Assembly: GCA_023334545.1 (NCBI GenBank)
Contig: JAADVB010000032.1
Span: forward strand, 43,306 to 107,305
DNA length: 64,000 nt
Source: Salisapilia sapeloensis
Lineage: Eukaryota > Oomycota > Peronosporomycetes > Peronosporales > Salisapiliaceae
Direction of reading: 5' to 3'
Part shown: positions 1 through 10,132 of the stretch, piece by piece
Position numbering within the stretch: position 1 is the first letter of the stretch
Layout: every line of letters starts with the position of its first letter
Position numbers and translations under genes: made by a program
The notes under the pieces: generated by a model
Told to the model about the DNA's origin: nothing
Database searches by the model: none
The model's input: only the letters and a program-made list of their open reading frames with translations

Positions 1-2939
1 GAGCCCAGCTTGCGCTCACCTTACTCGAGACCTCGACCTACGATCAGGCCAAGTTCTTCGCGTTGCAGACACTGCAAGAGCGTCTAATGTACAACTCTCC
101 ATATGCAACTAGTGATGCTGCAGTCAACATCCGGTCTAGAGTCATGGAATGGCTCCAAAAGCAGCTTCCTACACTGGATGCTCAGCCCTCCTTTCTAAAG
201 ACGAAAGAAGCGGTCGTGCTCACTCGACTCATTCGTCGAGACTACCCTCAAGCATGGCCACAAGCATTCTCAGACCTGCTTTCACTCATACCTGCAGGTG
301 GTAGCTCCATGGTCGAGCTCTACTTCCGAGTACTCATCGCCATTCATGAAGAAATCGTCGAGTACAATGAACAGCGAGGCCAAGACCAGGCAGCACGTAA
401 CATGCAGATCAAGGACGCTATGCGTGAATCTACCTGCATGCAAGAGACCTTTGACACCATTTACAATGTCCTTTGCAATTGGAAATCGAGTGACACGATG
501 GCCGAACTGAGCTCCAGTGCTCTTGAAACGCTGAAGTGTTACATTAGTTGGGTGGACCTCGGTCTTGTCGTCAATGATAAATTGCTACCACTTCTCTTTG
601 ACATTCTGAAACAGGACGACGGCCAATTACGCTGTCTAGCTGCTAATTGCATGTTTGAGATCGTGGATAAAGGCATGAGTGCGGAGAAAAAAGTATTATT
701 AATTCGAGACCTGCAGATATTGCCGCTCTTACCTTCGCTCCTAGCACAGGACGATGATGATTTTTCTGAAGAGTTAGGTGAAATCGTCAATGCCATTGGG
801 CTGGAGCTCGTTCAAGCGATCGATCACTTCCGTAACACCAACCAGCCAGAGCTTTTGGACGCTTCGAGGGATATGCTGACAGTCTTGATGCCTCTTGTCT
901 GGCGCATCTTTTCTCACGAGAACAAGGATGTGTCGGAAGAAGTGTTTGAGATTGTGGATGCCATTGGCACATTAATCCGATCGGAGAACAGCATGTCTCC
1001 GGATGACCCTTCTTTAGCTAGATTCAGTGCAATGCAGTACCTACCTCAGATCCTTCACGGCATCTACCGACAAACACGATATCCGGAGGAAGATGCTGGA
1101 TCAGACGAAGCTGAGTTCGAGTCCTATCGGCGTAGTCTGTACAAGATTTTCGTCAACTTGTCACGTGTTCGGCCAAACGATCTGCTTACATTCCTCACAA
1201 ACCTCGGTCAGGAGGTCCTGTCGAACTTTGATCAGTGGAGCGCGAGGGACTTGGAGTCGTACCTTTCTCTCGTCTTTAAATTTAAAGAAGGTCTATCCGC
1301 TCTCAAGGGTAATGCCAACGTGTATGAAGAACCGAATGGCGAGTTGTACCGAATGGTCGCAAGCATTCACACGAAGATGATCGAGACATGCGCGTCTAAG
1401 GTCCTCCATTCGTCTGTACTGCTCACCTACTATGACCTGGCTGTCCGCTACGCTCGCGTCTTGCAGCATAACACAGAGCTAGTACCTGGTTTACTGAATC
1501 TGATGTTTGGCAACAACGGACTAGTACATTCAGACGCTCACGTACGATCAAGAGTGTGCTACTTGTGCCTCCGGCTCGTAAAGACAGTCGGTAGTAGTGC
1601 CATTCATCCGCACGTGAACATCCTTCTTCAGTCATTACAGCCACGATTGAGTATCCCGGAAGACATGTCTGTCGCAGGCATCGCCGAGCGTCGAGCCCAA
1701 GACCCGTACTTCCTCCCATTTGACGACCAGCTCTATCTCTTTGAACTAGCTGGTCAAGTCGTCACGTCCGTCGTTCCGAATAACAATATCGAAGGACAGT
1801 CCACGTCGGAGATGATGGAGCTCAAGTACCACTATACGAAAGCAGTGCTAGAACCTTTGTTACATGCTCTCGAGACGAGTGTGACGGCAGTGAACAATGG
1901 CAACGCTTCCATGGACATTGTTGTCGCGCGTGTCACTTGTATCCTGAGCGCTACTGCCCACGTGATGAAAGCGTTTAAAACGACCACGACGATAAATCAT
2001 CAACAGGAGCTGTTCACACAAGTACTCACCGCCACGAGCTTTGTGACACGCGTGTTTGCAGCCTACGCGAGTGTACGCTCCAAGGCGGTTTTCATGCTCC
2101 ATAGGCTGATCCCAGTTTTGGAGAATGATCAGCTACTGGCCAATGTCCCCGACACGCTGCGTCATCTCATGGTGCAATGCGAGAGTGGAGACGTCGTGGA
2201 AGTTGTCCAGCTTCTCGATCAACTTATCCTCAAGCACAAGCAAGATCTCTTTCCTTTCTTTGATGAAGTCGCGGTGCCGTTCATCCAACGACTGTATGCT
2301 CTTCTTCCGTCTTCCACTGTCTCGACGCAGAGTGAAACGAAGGACGCAGCGTTGCTCGAACGAGAGAGTATTCAAAAGTACATGTTTGCCTTCCTCCATC
2401 ATCTCGTGACACATCAATTGGATCGAGTGCTCGTGAGTGAACGCAACGGAGGGCAGTTGGAAAGTCTACTGCGATTGACGTTGGACGGATGCACGAACGT
2501 CGCGGAGCCAACGGTCAATCGAGGCTGCTTCTCCATTGCCCACGAACTCGTTGCGAGGTGGGTGCTTGGAGCAAATGACGGATCGACACAGGTGCTAAGT
2601 GGTATTGCTGGTGGCGAGAGTCCACTCCCGGAAGCTTCACGTCAACAGTTTTTGCAAATGGTCGTCCAAGACTTTACTGCCGCAGCCTTCACCTTGTCCA
2701 AGTGTCGCCACTTCCAGACATACGACGCACAGTGTGGGCAAACGATCAAGGACATTGCCATTATGATGCTCGTGCTTACGCAAGCCATGGGAGACGAGTA
2801 TCTTCGCTATGTCCAGCAAGGCGTCTTGCCTAGCGTAGGCTGCAGTCCCGAAGCGGCGACGACCTTTGCCGATAGCTTGCGATCGGGAGACCGGAAGATC
2901 GTGATGGACGCGTACAAGTGGGTCGTCCAACAGTTCTGA
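1..2939 (+). CDS. XPOT: Exportin-T (tRNA nuclear export receptor), 5' partial
   Basis: Importin-beta-superfamily receptor that carries mature tRNA from nucleus to cytoplasm with RanGTP (known role of Los1/XPOT). The frame is open from base 3, so the start lies outside the window; about 979 residues are visible to the TGA at 2937-2939. The visible N terminus (AKFFALQTLQERL) corresponds to the early HEAT repeats, so by comparison with human XPOT roughly the first 50 residues, part of the Ran-binding arch, are missing. Matching blocks recalled from human XPOT are YFRVLIAIHEEIVEYN, IKDAMRE, YISWVDLGLVVND and FEIVDKGM. The rest is helical repeat sequence of the expected length. No intron is present in the visible part. 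It converges on the minus-strand M96-like gene, with about 240 bp between their stops. The family call is firm. Confidence 0.93.
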   Translation, partial: AQLALTLLETSTYDQAKFFALQTLQERLMYNSPYATSDAAVNIRSRVMEWLQKQLPTLDAQPSFLKTKEAVVLTRLIRRDYPQAWPQAFSDLLSLIPAGGSSMVELYFRVLIAIHEEIVEYNEQRGQDQAARNMQIKDAMRESTCMQETFDTIYNVLCNWKSSDTMAELSSSALETLKCYISWVDLGLVVNDKLLPLLFDILKQDDGQLRCLAANCMFEIVDKGMSAEKKVLLIRDLQILPLLPSLLAQDDDDFSEELGEIVNAIGLELVQAIDHFRNTNQPELLDASRDMLTVLMPLVWRIFSHENKDVSEEVFEIVDAIGTLIRSENSMSPDDPSLARFSAMQYLPQILHGIYRQTRYPEEDAGSDEAEFESYRRSLYKIFVNLSRVRPNDLLTFLTNLGQEVLSNFDQWSARDLESYLSLVFKFKEGLSALKGNANVYEEPNGELYRMVASIHTKMIETCASKVLHSSVLLTYYDLAVRYARVLQHNTELVPGLLNLMFGNNGLVHSDAHVRSRVCYLCLRLVKTVGSSAIHPHVNILLQSLQPRLSIPEDMSVAGIAERRAQDPYFLPFDDQLYLFELAGQVVTSVVPNNNIEGQSTSEMMELKYHYTKAVLEPLLHALETSVTAVNNGNASMDIVVARVTCILSATAHVMKAFKTTTTINHQQELFTQVLTATSFVTRVFAAYASVRSKAVFMLHRLIPVLENDQLLANVPDTLRHLMVQCESGDVVEVVQLLDQLILKHKQDLFPFFDEVAVPFIQRLYALLPSSTVSTQSETKDAALLERESIQKYMFAFLHHLVTHQLDRVLVSERNGGQLESLLRLTLDGCTNVAEPTVNRGCFSIAHELVARWVLGANDGSTQVLSGIAGGESPLPEASRQQFLQMVVQDFTAAAFTLSKCRHFQTYDAQCGQTIKDIAIMMLVLTQAMGDEYLRYVQQGVLPSVGCSPEAATTFADSLRSGDRKIVMDAYKWVVQQF

Positions 2940-3176
2940 CTGGATTAGGTAGTATCGTAGGAAAGAGATGGGTTTAGTTAAATGCGAACAAGTTTTTGGA
3001 GCAGTACATGCAAGCAAGTTCCTTGGCTGTAGACGTGTACGCTAGATATAAGGAATCAAAGGAAGAGATGGAACACTTACTGTATAGAATTTTAAGTCGT
3101 ATGCTACTTTATTCTTAAACGCATAATTGTCTTTGATGAGACGTCTTGCGGATGGCGTCGATCGAAAAGAAGTTTG

Positions 3177-4661
3177 CTACGGACTACATTGACTCTGCAC
3201 TGCCGCCATGACGCCACCTAGACAATTGCAGTAAGACTGTTCATAAATCGACATGGCCATCTCTGGAGTAAATTGCTTGTCGGAAGGTATGGATTCGTCT
3301 TGAGCCCATTCCGACGTCTCTGGCTCGATACGGACACATGATTGGATTAACAACTTGTTGGCCGGGTCTTCGGGAGAAGGCTCCAAGCAGATTCTATCAA
3401 CACATTGTTATTCACGTAGGTGCATTACGGATACAGATTGTACGTACAATGTGCGATCACGAACGGGAATCGGCGTTGGGTCATGCTCAGATGTAAAGTA
3501 TTTTGATAACGTTTCCATGGCAACCCAGGCACGTCCTTCATCCGCAACGCAGCGAACGACAAGATAACCCGTCAGCTTGTCTCTGTGTCTGCCCTGTCCG
3601 AACATGTCCGTGCCACAAAGCGTCATTGGATCCTCCATTTCGCGCAAGTCCTACCACCAAGTCGTTCAAGACGATTCCGTCAATAGAAAATATGAGCAAC
3701 GTACTCTGTGGTACCCATGCTCTTCTTCATAGATATCCACCGCCTGCAGTTGCTTCCACCCCAAATGCACGAACTGCTGCAATGAACAATTTAGTTCGCA
3801 GCTTTCGATGACTTGTGCCTGCTCAGCGTGCCTAATACCATCTCGACTCATCTGAGATGTCAGCGTCCGATTAATTCGACCATCAGTAGCGCTAAACTGC
3901 TGAAACACTTGCCAAATGTTGTCTTTGCAATGGATTAAGTCCGATAGTCGAGACTGCAGAAGCGTGAACGTGTCTTTTGGCATCGGCATGCGGTAGGAAG
4001 AAGGACTCACAGGTGGCGTCGAGACAAGCGAGTTTCGGAGTGAAGCGATGTTGTCTTGTGTTTGCGCAACTAAACGCCGGAGTTTCGTGTTCTCTTCCAC
4101 TGCTCGAAGTCGTAGCTGACGTTCGTAGGTTGCAGCACGTTTCCATGGAGAAATTTCCGAGGTCGCATGGCGACGATAGAGGATCTGAAGGTCACGCTTC
4201 AAAGCAGTGTGCTCCAGTTCGAGCTTTCGCAATTCATCCTTTTCACGAAGCTTTCGTTTGGGAGAATTCGACTCCTGGACTTGGGAATGGTCCGTAGTCT
4301 TGTGCTTAAATGAAACCTCCGGCAAGTCTCCTGTAAGTCCCGTTGTCTTGTCTGTTTGATGATTGTACGCATCACCATTCAATGTGAACGATGGCACGGA
4401 CGCCACTGACGCACGTACAGGGACCTAGTATTGGATGTTCATCAGTATCAATCTTTCATCCATTCGTGTTGACGCATACGGTGCGACTAGATTGTCGATA
4501 TGTAAGAGACGACGCACCAGTGGATTGGGGATACTTTGTAGCTCACTTTGCGAACAGGCTTGACTAGTAGCGACCGCGGATAGTAGGCTGGAGATTTCAT
4601 CATCCGAAAGCTCCGGCATACCGCTTGTTTCCATGTCACTTTCATATGCAGTAGAAGTCAT
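3177..4661 (-). CDS. M96/bZIP-START-like oomycete protein, copy 1, with an in-frame TAG
   Basis: Oomycete-specific family often annotated as M96 mating-specific protein; it has a basic-coil region followed by a START-like domain, and its molecular role is not established. ATG at 4661. Conserved pieces: an acidic N terminus (ELSDDEISSLL), a basic stretch KRKLREKDELRKLELEH, then WKRAATYERQLRLRAVEEN as a coiled coil, and a C-terminal domain. Two 54-nt introns with GTACGT donors (3704-3651 and 3447-3394) join cleanly in frame. Upstream, the same reading frame is interrupted by a TAG at 4427-4425. Either an intron of about 141 nt (4546-4406, GTGAGC..CAG, which keeps frame) removes it, or the gene carries a nonsense mutation. 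The stop is the TAG at 3179-3177. The divergent neighbour at 6043 belongs to the same family. Confidence 0.7.
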
Positions 4662-6042
4662 CTGTCGATCGTTCTCAGGAGAACTGTGTAGGAATTAGGA
4701 GCAAGTTGATCTGCAGGTACGAAACTCGCTGCTCCTCTGACACCATGATGCGTGGATTGGTTCATGTAGACAGTGTACGATACTCTTGTAGACAGGATAT
4801 CCGGCTGTTTTTGCTTGAACGATCGGCACGTGCAGCGATTCCTCGTGTCAGTTCTACCCATCAGACCACTACCTTCCGGATTTGCGGATGGGCAATGATA
4901 ACGTTAGAAGTGGAGGACCAAATGTCAAAAAGTGCGCCTCCATTCCTGCAGCGAAAGCGCCACTGACAAGGTTCTGCTTTCAGTTCAGCATGCGTTTTGG
5001 CTTTCGCAAGTACTTGAGACAAACAAGGATTTCGAACTATAGTCTAGCTAAATGTTGTTTTTGGCAAAATTGATTTGCTCGAAGCGACCATCAAAGTATT
5101 TAAAGCAAATACTTTTTATTTGATCTTCAATTTAGACATACATTTATTAGTTTCTCGCTGTCAGAAGTGCAATCGGGTGGATCCAAACGAGCTTACATCA
5201 ACGATCTAGTCGAGAAGCAGTAACAATGCGATTCAAAGCGTGACTTGAAAGAAGTGCGTTTATCTCTCTACTCTAGCAACGACTGCACGACATTTTCATG
5301 AGCCGAGTGCCGTGCAGTCACACTGGACGTTAAACCGAATCGTAGCCTCCCACTTTCACATGACTTGGTAGCGTTGGTCATACATATCAGGTTACCAAAC
5401 AATTACATGGAACTTCAAGGTGTGGAACTGGCGACATCGTCGATAGATACATGCAATATCTGGTCTGCTCTCGATCGTACTGGAAAATATGGAGAACACC
5501 ACATGAGTCACCTGCCATTAAACCAAATGAATTGATTAACGCCTTGCTTCCCTGCATCGGCAAGTGTACCTTCATAGAAATAAAAACATTGCGCATATCC
5601 TTCTGTCTTTTGAATTTTATTGAGAGGCAATACGTGCGAAAAGGTCTTGCCATGCGATGGCTCCTATACCGACATCTCTGAAACTTTTGACCCACCTCAA
5701 GAGTCGACGGTACAGAGCAAGATTATTTGAGATATACTACCTTTTAACGTAAGCATGCATAGAGTACTTCAGCTATAAAACGTTTCCTAGCGCCATATAA
5801 ACATTTGCCTGCTCTCGGTATAAAAGCCAGCTACACTGATCGTGAGCGATTTGTAGCTGTCAATCGAAAAGATACCTACTCATCGCGTCCTCGCTGCTCG
5901 CCCTTGTCCCAATTGCTACAAGTATCACGAAGTGTCAGATACAGAATAAAAAAGGAGCGAATGGGGAAGTCGAAAGGGAATTACTTTGGATCAGCTATTA
6001 CGAGCTCGCTCCCAATCTTACCCATTTACGAATTTACCGACG
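4662..6042. other. Intergenic region between the divergent M96-like genes
   Basis: About 1.4 kb serving both head-to-head M96-like genes. Only short unconvincing open frames were seen on either strand; no repeat, RNA gene or clear initiator element was recognised. Confidence 0.5.
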
Positions 6043-7390
6043 ATGAACGTCCAAGCATATAATTCCCATTCGTCCGGACAAAATGAAAATGTGTTCCTCT
6101 TGTCCGAAGATGAAACGCACTACCTCATGTACCAATTCGACGAAGAGCCATGCGTGACACCACCATCAAGTATATTCAAGGTACGTTCTTGTACATTTTC
6201 CAAGCATGCCCACTAGCATACTCACCGACTATTCCCGCCTGTAGAACTTTGAATTTACTTCCGAGCCGGTTTGGGAACGGTCTCCATCTACGACATACAC
6301 TTCATCGCCAGCATCCAGTGATACGGCGTTGAGCACTTCAAAGAAGAAAAAGGTTCGCACACAGTCCAAGAAGAGCGGTACACAATTGCAACGAGCAGAA
6401 ATCATTCGCTTGCGTCAGACTGCGAGTGAACTCGAAACCCAACTTTCGTCGCTTCAGTCTCGCCAGACCATTGAGGTAAGCACACAGGACGGATGGAAGC
6501 GAGTGGCAAATAAGCTCAGTCTCGAGCGAAGTCAATCAATTTTACAGAACAAGAAGCTGCGCGAGCAAGTTCGCGAGAACCGACAAGCGCTCGCCCAGCT
6601 CCAGGCATCGATTGAAAAGTCGTCCACTAAAGCCAAGGCTGCGGCGATGGCGAATCGGCCGCGAGCTGCCATACCAGTCGTCTCTTCTGTCGATGTTTCG
6701 TATCGGGAGCTCATGGTGGGTGTGGACGCCAACTGTCGACGAGTGCAAATGATTTACGGCCAAGCCAAGAATATTTTGCAGTCTCAACCATTCGTATTGA
6801 CACAAGAGCGAGATGCATCCCGAGCGCTGAAGAGCGTGACGGTGTCTGATTCCTTTGAGCTTCCGCGAAATATGAACCATGTGAGGAACAGTCTACTGAC
6901 GTTTATGCGTGACATGTTGCATGCGTGGGAAGAGAGCACTGGTTACCATCGAAACGTATGCCAGCAAATTTCCCAAGACTCTGTCTTCTGGAGTGCAAAG
7001 ATGCAACTGGAACGGTCACCTTGTCAACTCAAGTCCGACGTCGCATACCGCGTGTTGCCTCTTAAAGATGACGTCGTGGCACTTGTGCTCGACACGGCAA
7101 CTGAATTCTACATTGAAGGCGAGGACCGGACTCTGATGATTCGATCCCAAGCTTACATCTTCTACGAGCCTTTGCCAAGTGACCCAGACAACAAGATTCG
7201 AGTCAGCGTCCACATTCGCATGCGTCCAGATCCGAATATGCCGGCAGAAGCGCAGCAGGTGATCAAGAACGGATTCACTACCGACCTCGTCCTTTTCAAG
7301 TTTGACAACATGTATGTACCGCGGCTCAAGGGCTTTGGAGATGGGTCCTATCTACGTACTGATACGACTCCAGCCCAAGTTTCCGTATGA
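6043..7390 (+). CDS. M96/bZIP-START-like oomycete protein, copy 2
   Basis: Second member of the family, transcribed away from copy 1. Exon 1 is 6043-6180 (46 codons starting MNVQAYNSHSS), the intron is 6181-6244 (64 nt, GTACGT..TAG, phase 0), and exon 2 is 6245-7390; total about 427 residues. The N terminus is acidic and Ser-rich. A lysine-rich stretch (SKKKKVRTQSKK) leads into a leucine-rich coil beginning at the family's conserved Trp (DGWKRVANKLSLERSQ). The C-terminal two thirds (YRELMVGVDANCRRVQMIY through HIRMRPDPNMPAEAQQ) is the START-like region. The basic patch suggests nuclear location by inference. A GTAAGC at 6476 could act as a donor, but the frame stays open and the following Trp is conserved, so I kept it in the exon. 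Confidence 0.78.
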
Positions 7391-7498
7391 AGCAAGTAGT
7401 TGTTTTATTTCAGAAAAAAATTCAATGCGTGTAAGCTCTTTTGCTTGGAGCCCGTCTTAACGTTAGGCTATCCTACGATGTGTTCGACTAGGTTCTAG

Positions 7499-9664
7499 TC
7501 ACTTGCGTCGAGCTTTGTCTAAAAGCGAGAGAATGTGCTCTTTGTCTGTGTCTGAGTACCCGAGCTCTCCGAGCCGTCGATGGAAACTCTTGAGCTTAAG
7601 CGTACCATACGACATACTGCTCATACCCAGCATGACGTCCATCAGCAGCTTCGGGTCTTCCAGTTTAAGCAGCTCTTCTCTCTCCACGGCGCATAGATTT
7701 GGGAAGGAGAGTCGCCACAATTCTCCAAACTTTTTATTCGCCTTCTCTCGAGCCGCCTCCGTCTCCAACAGTTTCTCTTTTCCATTCGAACCGACTTCTG
7801 GTAACTCGACTTCCGTGATCGAATGCCGGTGTCGAATCGTCCGTTCCGTTGCCGCACTTCCATTCTTGAGCAAAGCATATCGGAACCCATCCGGCTCCAT
7901 AATCGGCTTCGGAATACCCTCTTGTATGTATCCATCTTTCCCGACGGAAACAGTGACACTCGCATCATCCGGGAGATCCGTTACGTCTGAAACAGGCTCT
8001 CCATGGTCCGTCGACAAGTCAATGATCTCTCGATCCTTCACTTGAAACCGTGTCCGGATGACGTTTAATAACGTCTCGAGCTCTGTGCCTTCAAAGAAAG
8101 AGATGGTAACAGGTTTGCCGAACGTCGAAAGTCCATTCACTTTCAATGACTTGAGACGAGCATGTGCTGGTTCCATCCCGTATAGGCCATTCGAGTAGGA
8201 GGTATGGACAGAGTTCGTAGAGGCTGTTGCAGTCCTCAATTGTGTCGGGGCAGACCGTCGAGGTCGAGGAAGGTTGATTTGCCACAACCTGCCGACGCAT
8301 ATATCGCACACTCTTCGGCCTTGATTCTCTCCGGCCGTGTCTGGCGTGTCCATCGCTCTCTCCGGTGCTGCTAGTCGAGTGCTCGTGCACTTTGCACAGT
8401 AGCTCTTTGTACAGTACTTGCACCGGTGTTTCCACTCGAGGATGCCAAAGAGCTTTCGACAGTGCGCACATCGATCTGTACGTCTCGCATTCTTCTGTTG
8501 AATCGGCACCGGTCGATCTGGAAGTTGTTGCTGTAATAACAAATCGAACTCTTCTTCTGCTAGACTAGAACCCTTGTACAACCGCAGTTCTTCCATCTGC
8601 AGAGCTCGTAAGAAACCTGTGTTCGGGTAAACGACGCCTCTGGACGACAGCGCGTAGTTGACGGCCGTCACGAGCGACCATCGGTGGGCTCGCATCAGGT
8701 ACATGATGACGAGTGTGCCGGATCGAGAGATGCCTTGTGTGCAGTGGATGAGCACTCGTCCGTGCTGCGTGCGTTTCGCGGACTCGATGAACGTAAAAAC
8801 CTGGTTAAAGTAGGCACTGATGTCTGCGTCTGGATGGTCTTTAATCTTCACTTCACAGTACTTGACGCCCTTGCCTTCAAACGCGTTATCTGTATCTAAA
8901 CTTGCATTGACGACGTGTGTGATGCCTAAGTGTTTCCGAACTTCCTCGCTCTGTGCGTGCCACATATTACCCAAAAACAAAAAGCCTTCTAGTATCTCAT
9001 TCGGGTAGTTCACGTTATGTGTCCCACTGTGCGTTCGTGTGATGCCTGCCGTGGCAGATGCGAATTGTTCCAACCGAGATGCTGTCGTGAAGAACGGGTA
9101 TCTGTATTTGAACGCTAGAAAGCCGTCGGACAGCGTTTTCACGCTCATGACGGATCCTTCCTCGATCAAGAGCTGACGCAATCTGTCCTGATGAGCGTTT
9201 GACAGCGCCTGCTGAATCCTTGACTGCGGACTGATGTCGACAGTGGGCTGTTTGTCTCCTTGGTCGAATGGAGCGGTTCCGCTGCGTCGAACGAGGTCGC
9301 CGAAAAGCACAATTTCACGCAAATGACGCTTTTTCGAGGTAAATAAGAATCGTTGCTCTGGAAGCATGGACGCCTCTGCCTGTTCTAATGAGTATTCCTG
9401 GGTATCACCATTCTCCGGTGGCGGAATGTTCACTGCTGACGGAATCGAGTCCTGCTCATACTGTTCTCTTGGTCGTGTGTCAACTAGAATCAGTCCGCGG
9501 GAAGCCTGTGCCTGGTTGAACATCCAGCGGCAATCGACCGTAGCCGTGGCGACGCGGCGCTTTCGTCGTACACAAGCATCGATGCCAGCATTTTCACGTC
9601 CGCTTTCTCCGGACAGTCCATCCGGCGTGGTGTTCACTGATTCTTGCGTCGCAACGGGCTGCAT
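7499..9664 (-). CDS. Rhodanese-like / dual-specificity phosphatase / FYVE zinc-finger protein
   Basis: Predicted protein phosphatase directed to PI3P-containing endosomal membranes. The start is ATG 9664 (MQPVATQ); 721 residues, no intron. Domain order: an inactive-looking rhodanese-like domain at about 40-205 (ILVDTRPREQYEQDSIP); the dual-specificity phosphatase core at about 220-350, with the CX5R loop HCTQGISRS near residue 305; a FYVE-type finger at about 398-455 (CAHCRKLFGILEWKHRCKYC, with the RHCR-like element as KHRCK); and a C-terminal ubiquitin-like/doublecortin-like segment (KPVTISFFEGTELETLL). The architecture resembles stramenopile-type phosphatases rather than animal MTMR proteins. 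Its upstream neighbour is a paralogue without FYVE, so this is a tandem pair. Catalytic Cys and Arg are both present. Confidence 0.88.
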   Translation of the reverse strand: MQPVATQESVNTTPDGLSGESGRENAGIDACVRRKRRVATATVDCRWMFNQAQASRGLILVDTRPREQYEQDSIPSAVNIPPPENGDTQEYSLEQAEASMLPEQRFLFTSKKRHLREIVLFGDLVRRSGTAPFDQGDKQPTVDISPQSRIQQALSNAHQDRLRQLLIEEGSVMSVKTLSDGFLAFKYRYPFFTTASRLEQFASATAGITRTHSGTHNVNYPNEILEGFLFLGNMWHAQSEEVRKHLGITHVVNASLDTDNAFEGKGVKYCEVKIKDHPDADISAYFNQVFTFIESAKRTQHGRVLIHCTQGISRSGTLVIMYLMRAHRWSLVTAVNYALSSRGVVYPNTGFLRALQMEELRLYKGSSLAEEEFDLLLQQQLPDRPVPIQQKNARRTDRCAHCRKLFGILEWKHRCKYCTKSYCAKCTSTRLAAPERAMDTPDTAGENQGRRVCDICVGRLWQINLPRPRRSAPTQLRTATASTNSVHTSYSNGLYGMEPAHARLKSLKVNGLSTFGKPVTISFFEGTELETLLNVIRTRFQVKDREIIDLSTDHGEPVSDVTDLPDDASVTVSVGKDGYIQEGIPKPIMEPDGFRYALLKNGSAATERTIRHRHSITEVELPEVGSNGKEKLLETEAAREKANKKFGELWRLSFPNLCAVEREELLKLEDPKLLMDVMLGMSSMSYGTLKLKSFHRRLGELGYSDTDKEHILSLLDKARRK

Positions 9665-10132
9665 ACTCAACAATATGCCCAAAAACGATGCACCGGTTGG
9701 AGAATTCGGGCGCGCAAAGTTCTGCCCGTCGGCGTCGCAGGAGGCCGAAAGAGCCGATTCCTCGTAGCTATCAGTACGAAACGTACGGAGCCATCGACTT
9801 TGGGTAGAAAAAGGGCCGTTGCATACTTGGTTTCAGTCAGTTCCAGTGCATGGCACCCACGGTCCTTGCTCAGGTCGTGATTAAACCAGCTGGAGACGTC
9901 CGGATCTCGGCCGCCTTGTGCTTCTCCCGGACCGTCCAATCAAGCGATTGGCCTCTAATAGAAATCATTGAAGCTTGCTTGCTTCGTCCAGCGCTACATT
10001 CTGAGAAGCTTGCCCAAGATAGCTTTTACATGTCCATCTCCGTGTTTCGACTTGGCAATTGACAACGAGGATTGAGGTACTTCAAATGCATTATTTACAA
10101 GCTCTATTCTAAATCTAACCCGGATAGCCATC
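9665..10132. other. Intergenic region between tandem phosphatase genes
   Basis: About 470 bp acting as 3' region of the upstream phosphatase and promoter of the FYVE phosphatase. No clear element seen. Confidence 0.4.

Noticed and set aside
4706-5695. Several 60-100-codon frames in the M96 intergenic region
   Set aside because: They overlap each other on both strands and show no conserved motif.
6475-6500. GTAAGC as a splice donor in M96-like copy 2
   Set aside because: The frame is open through it and the next residues (DGWKR) are the family's conserved block.
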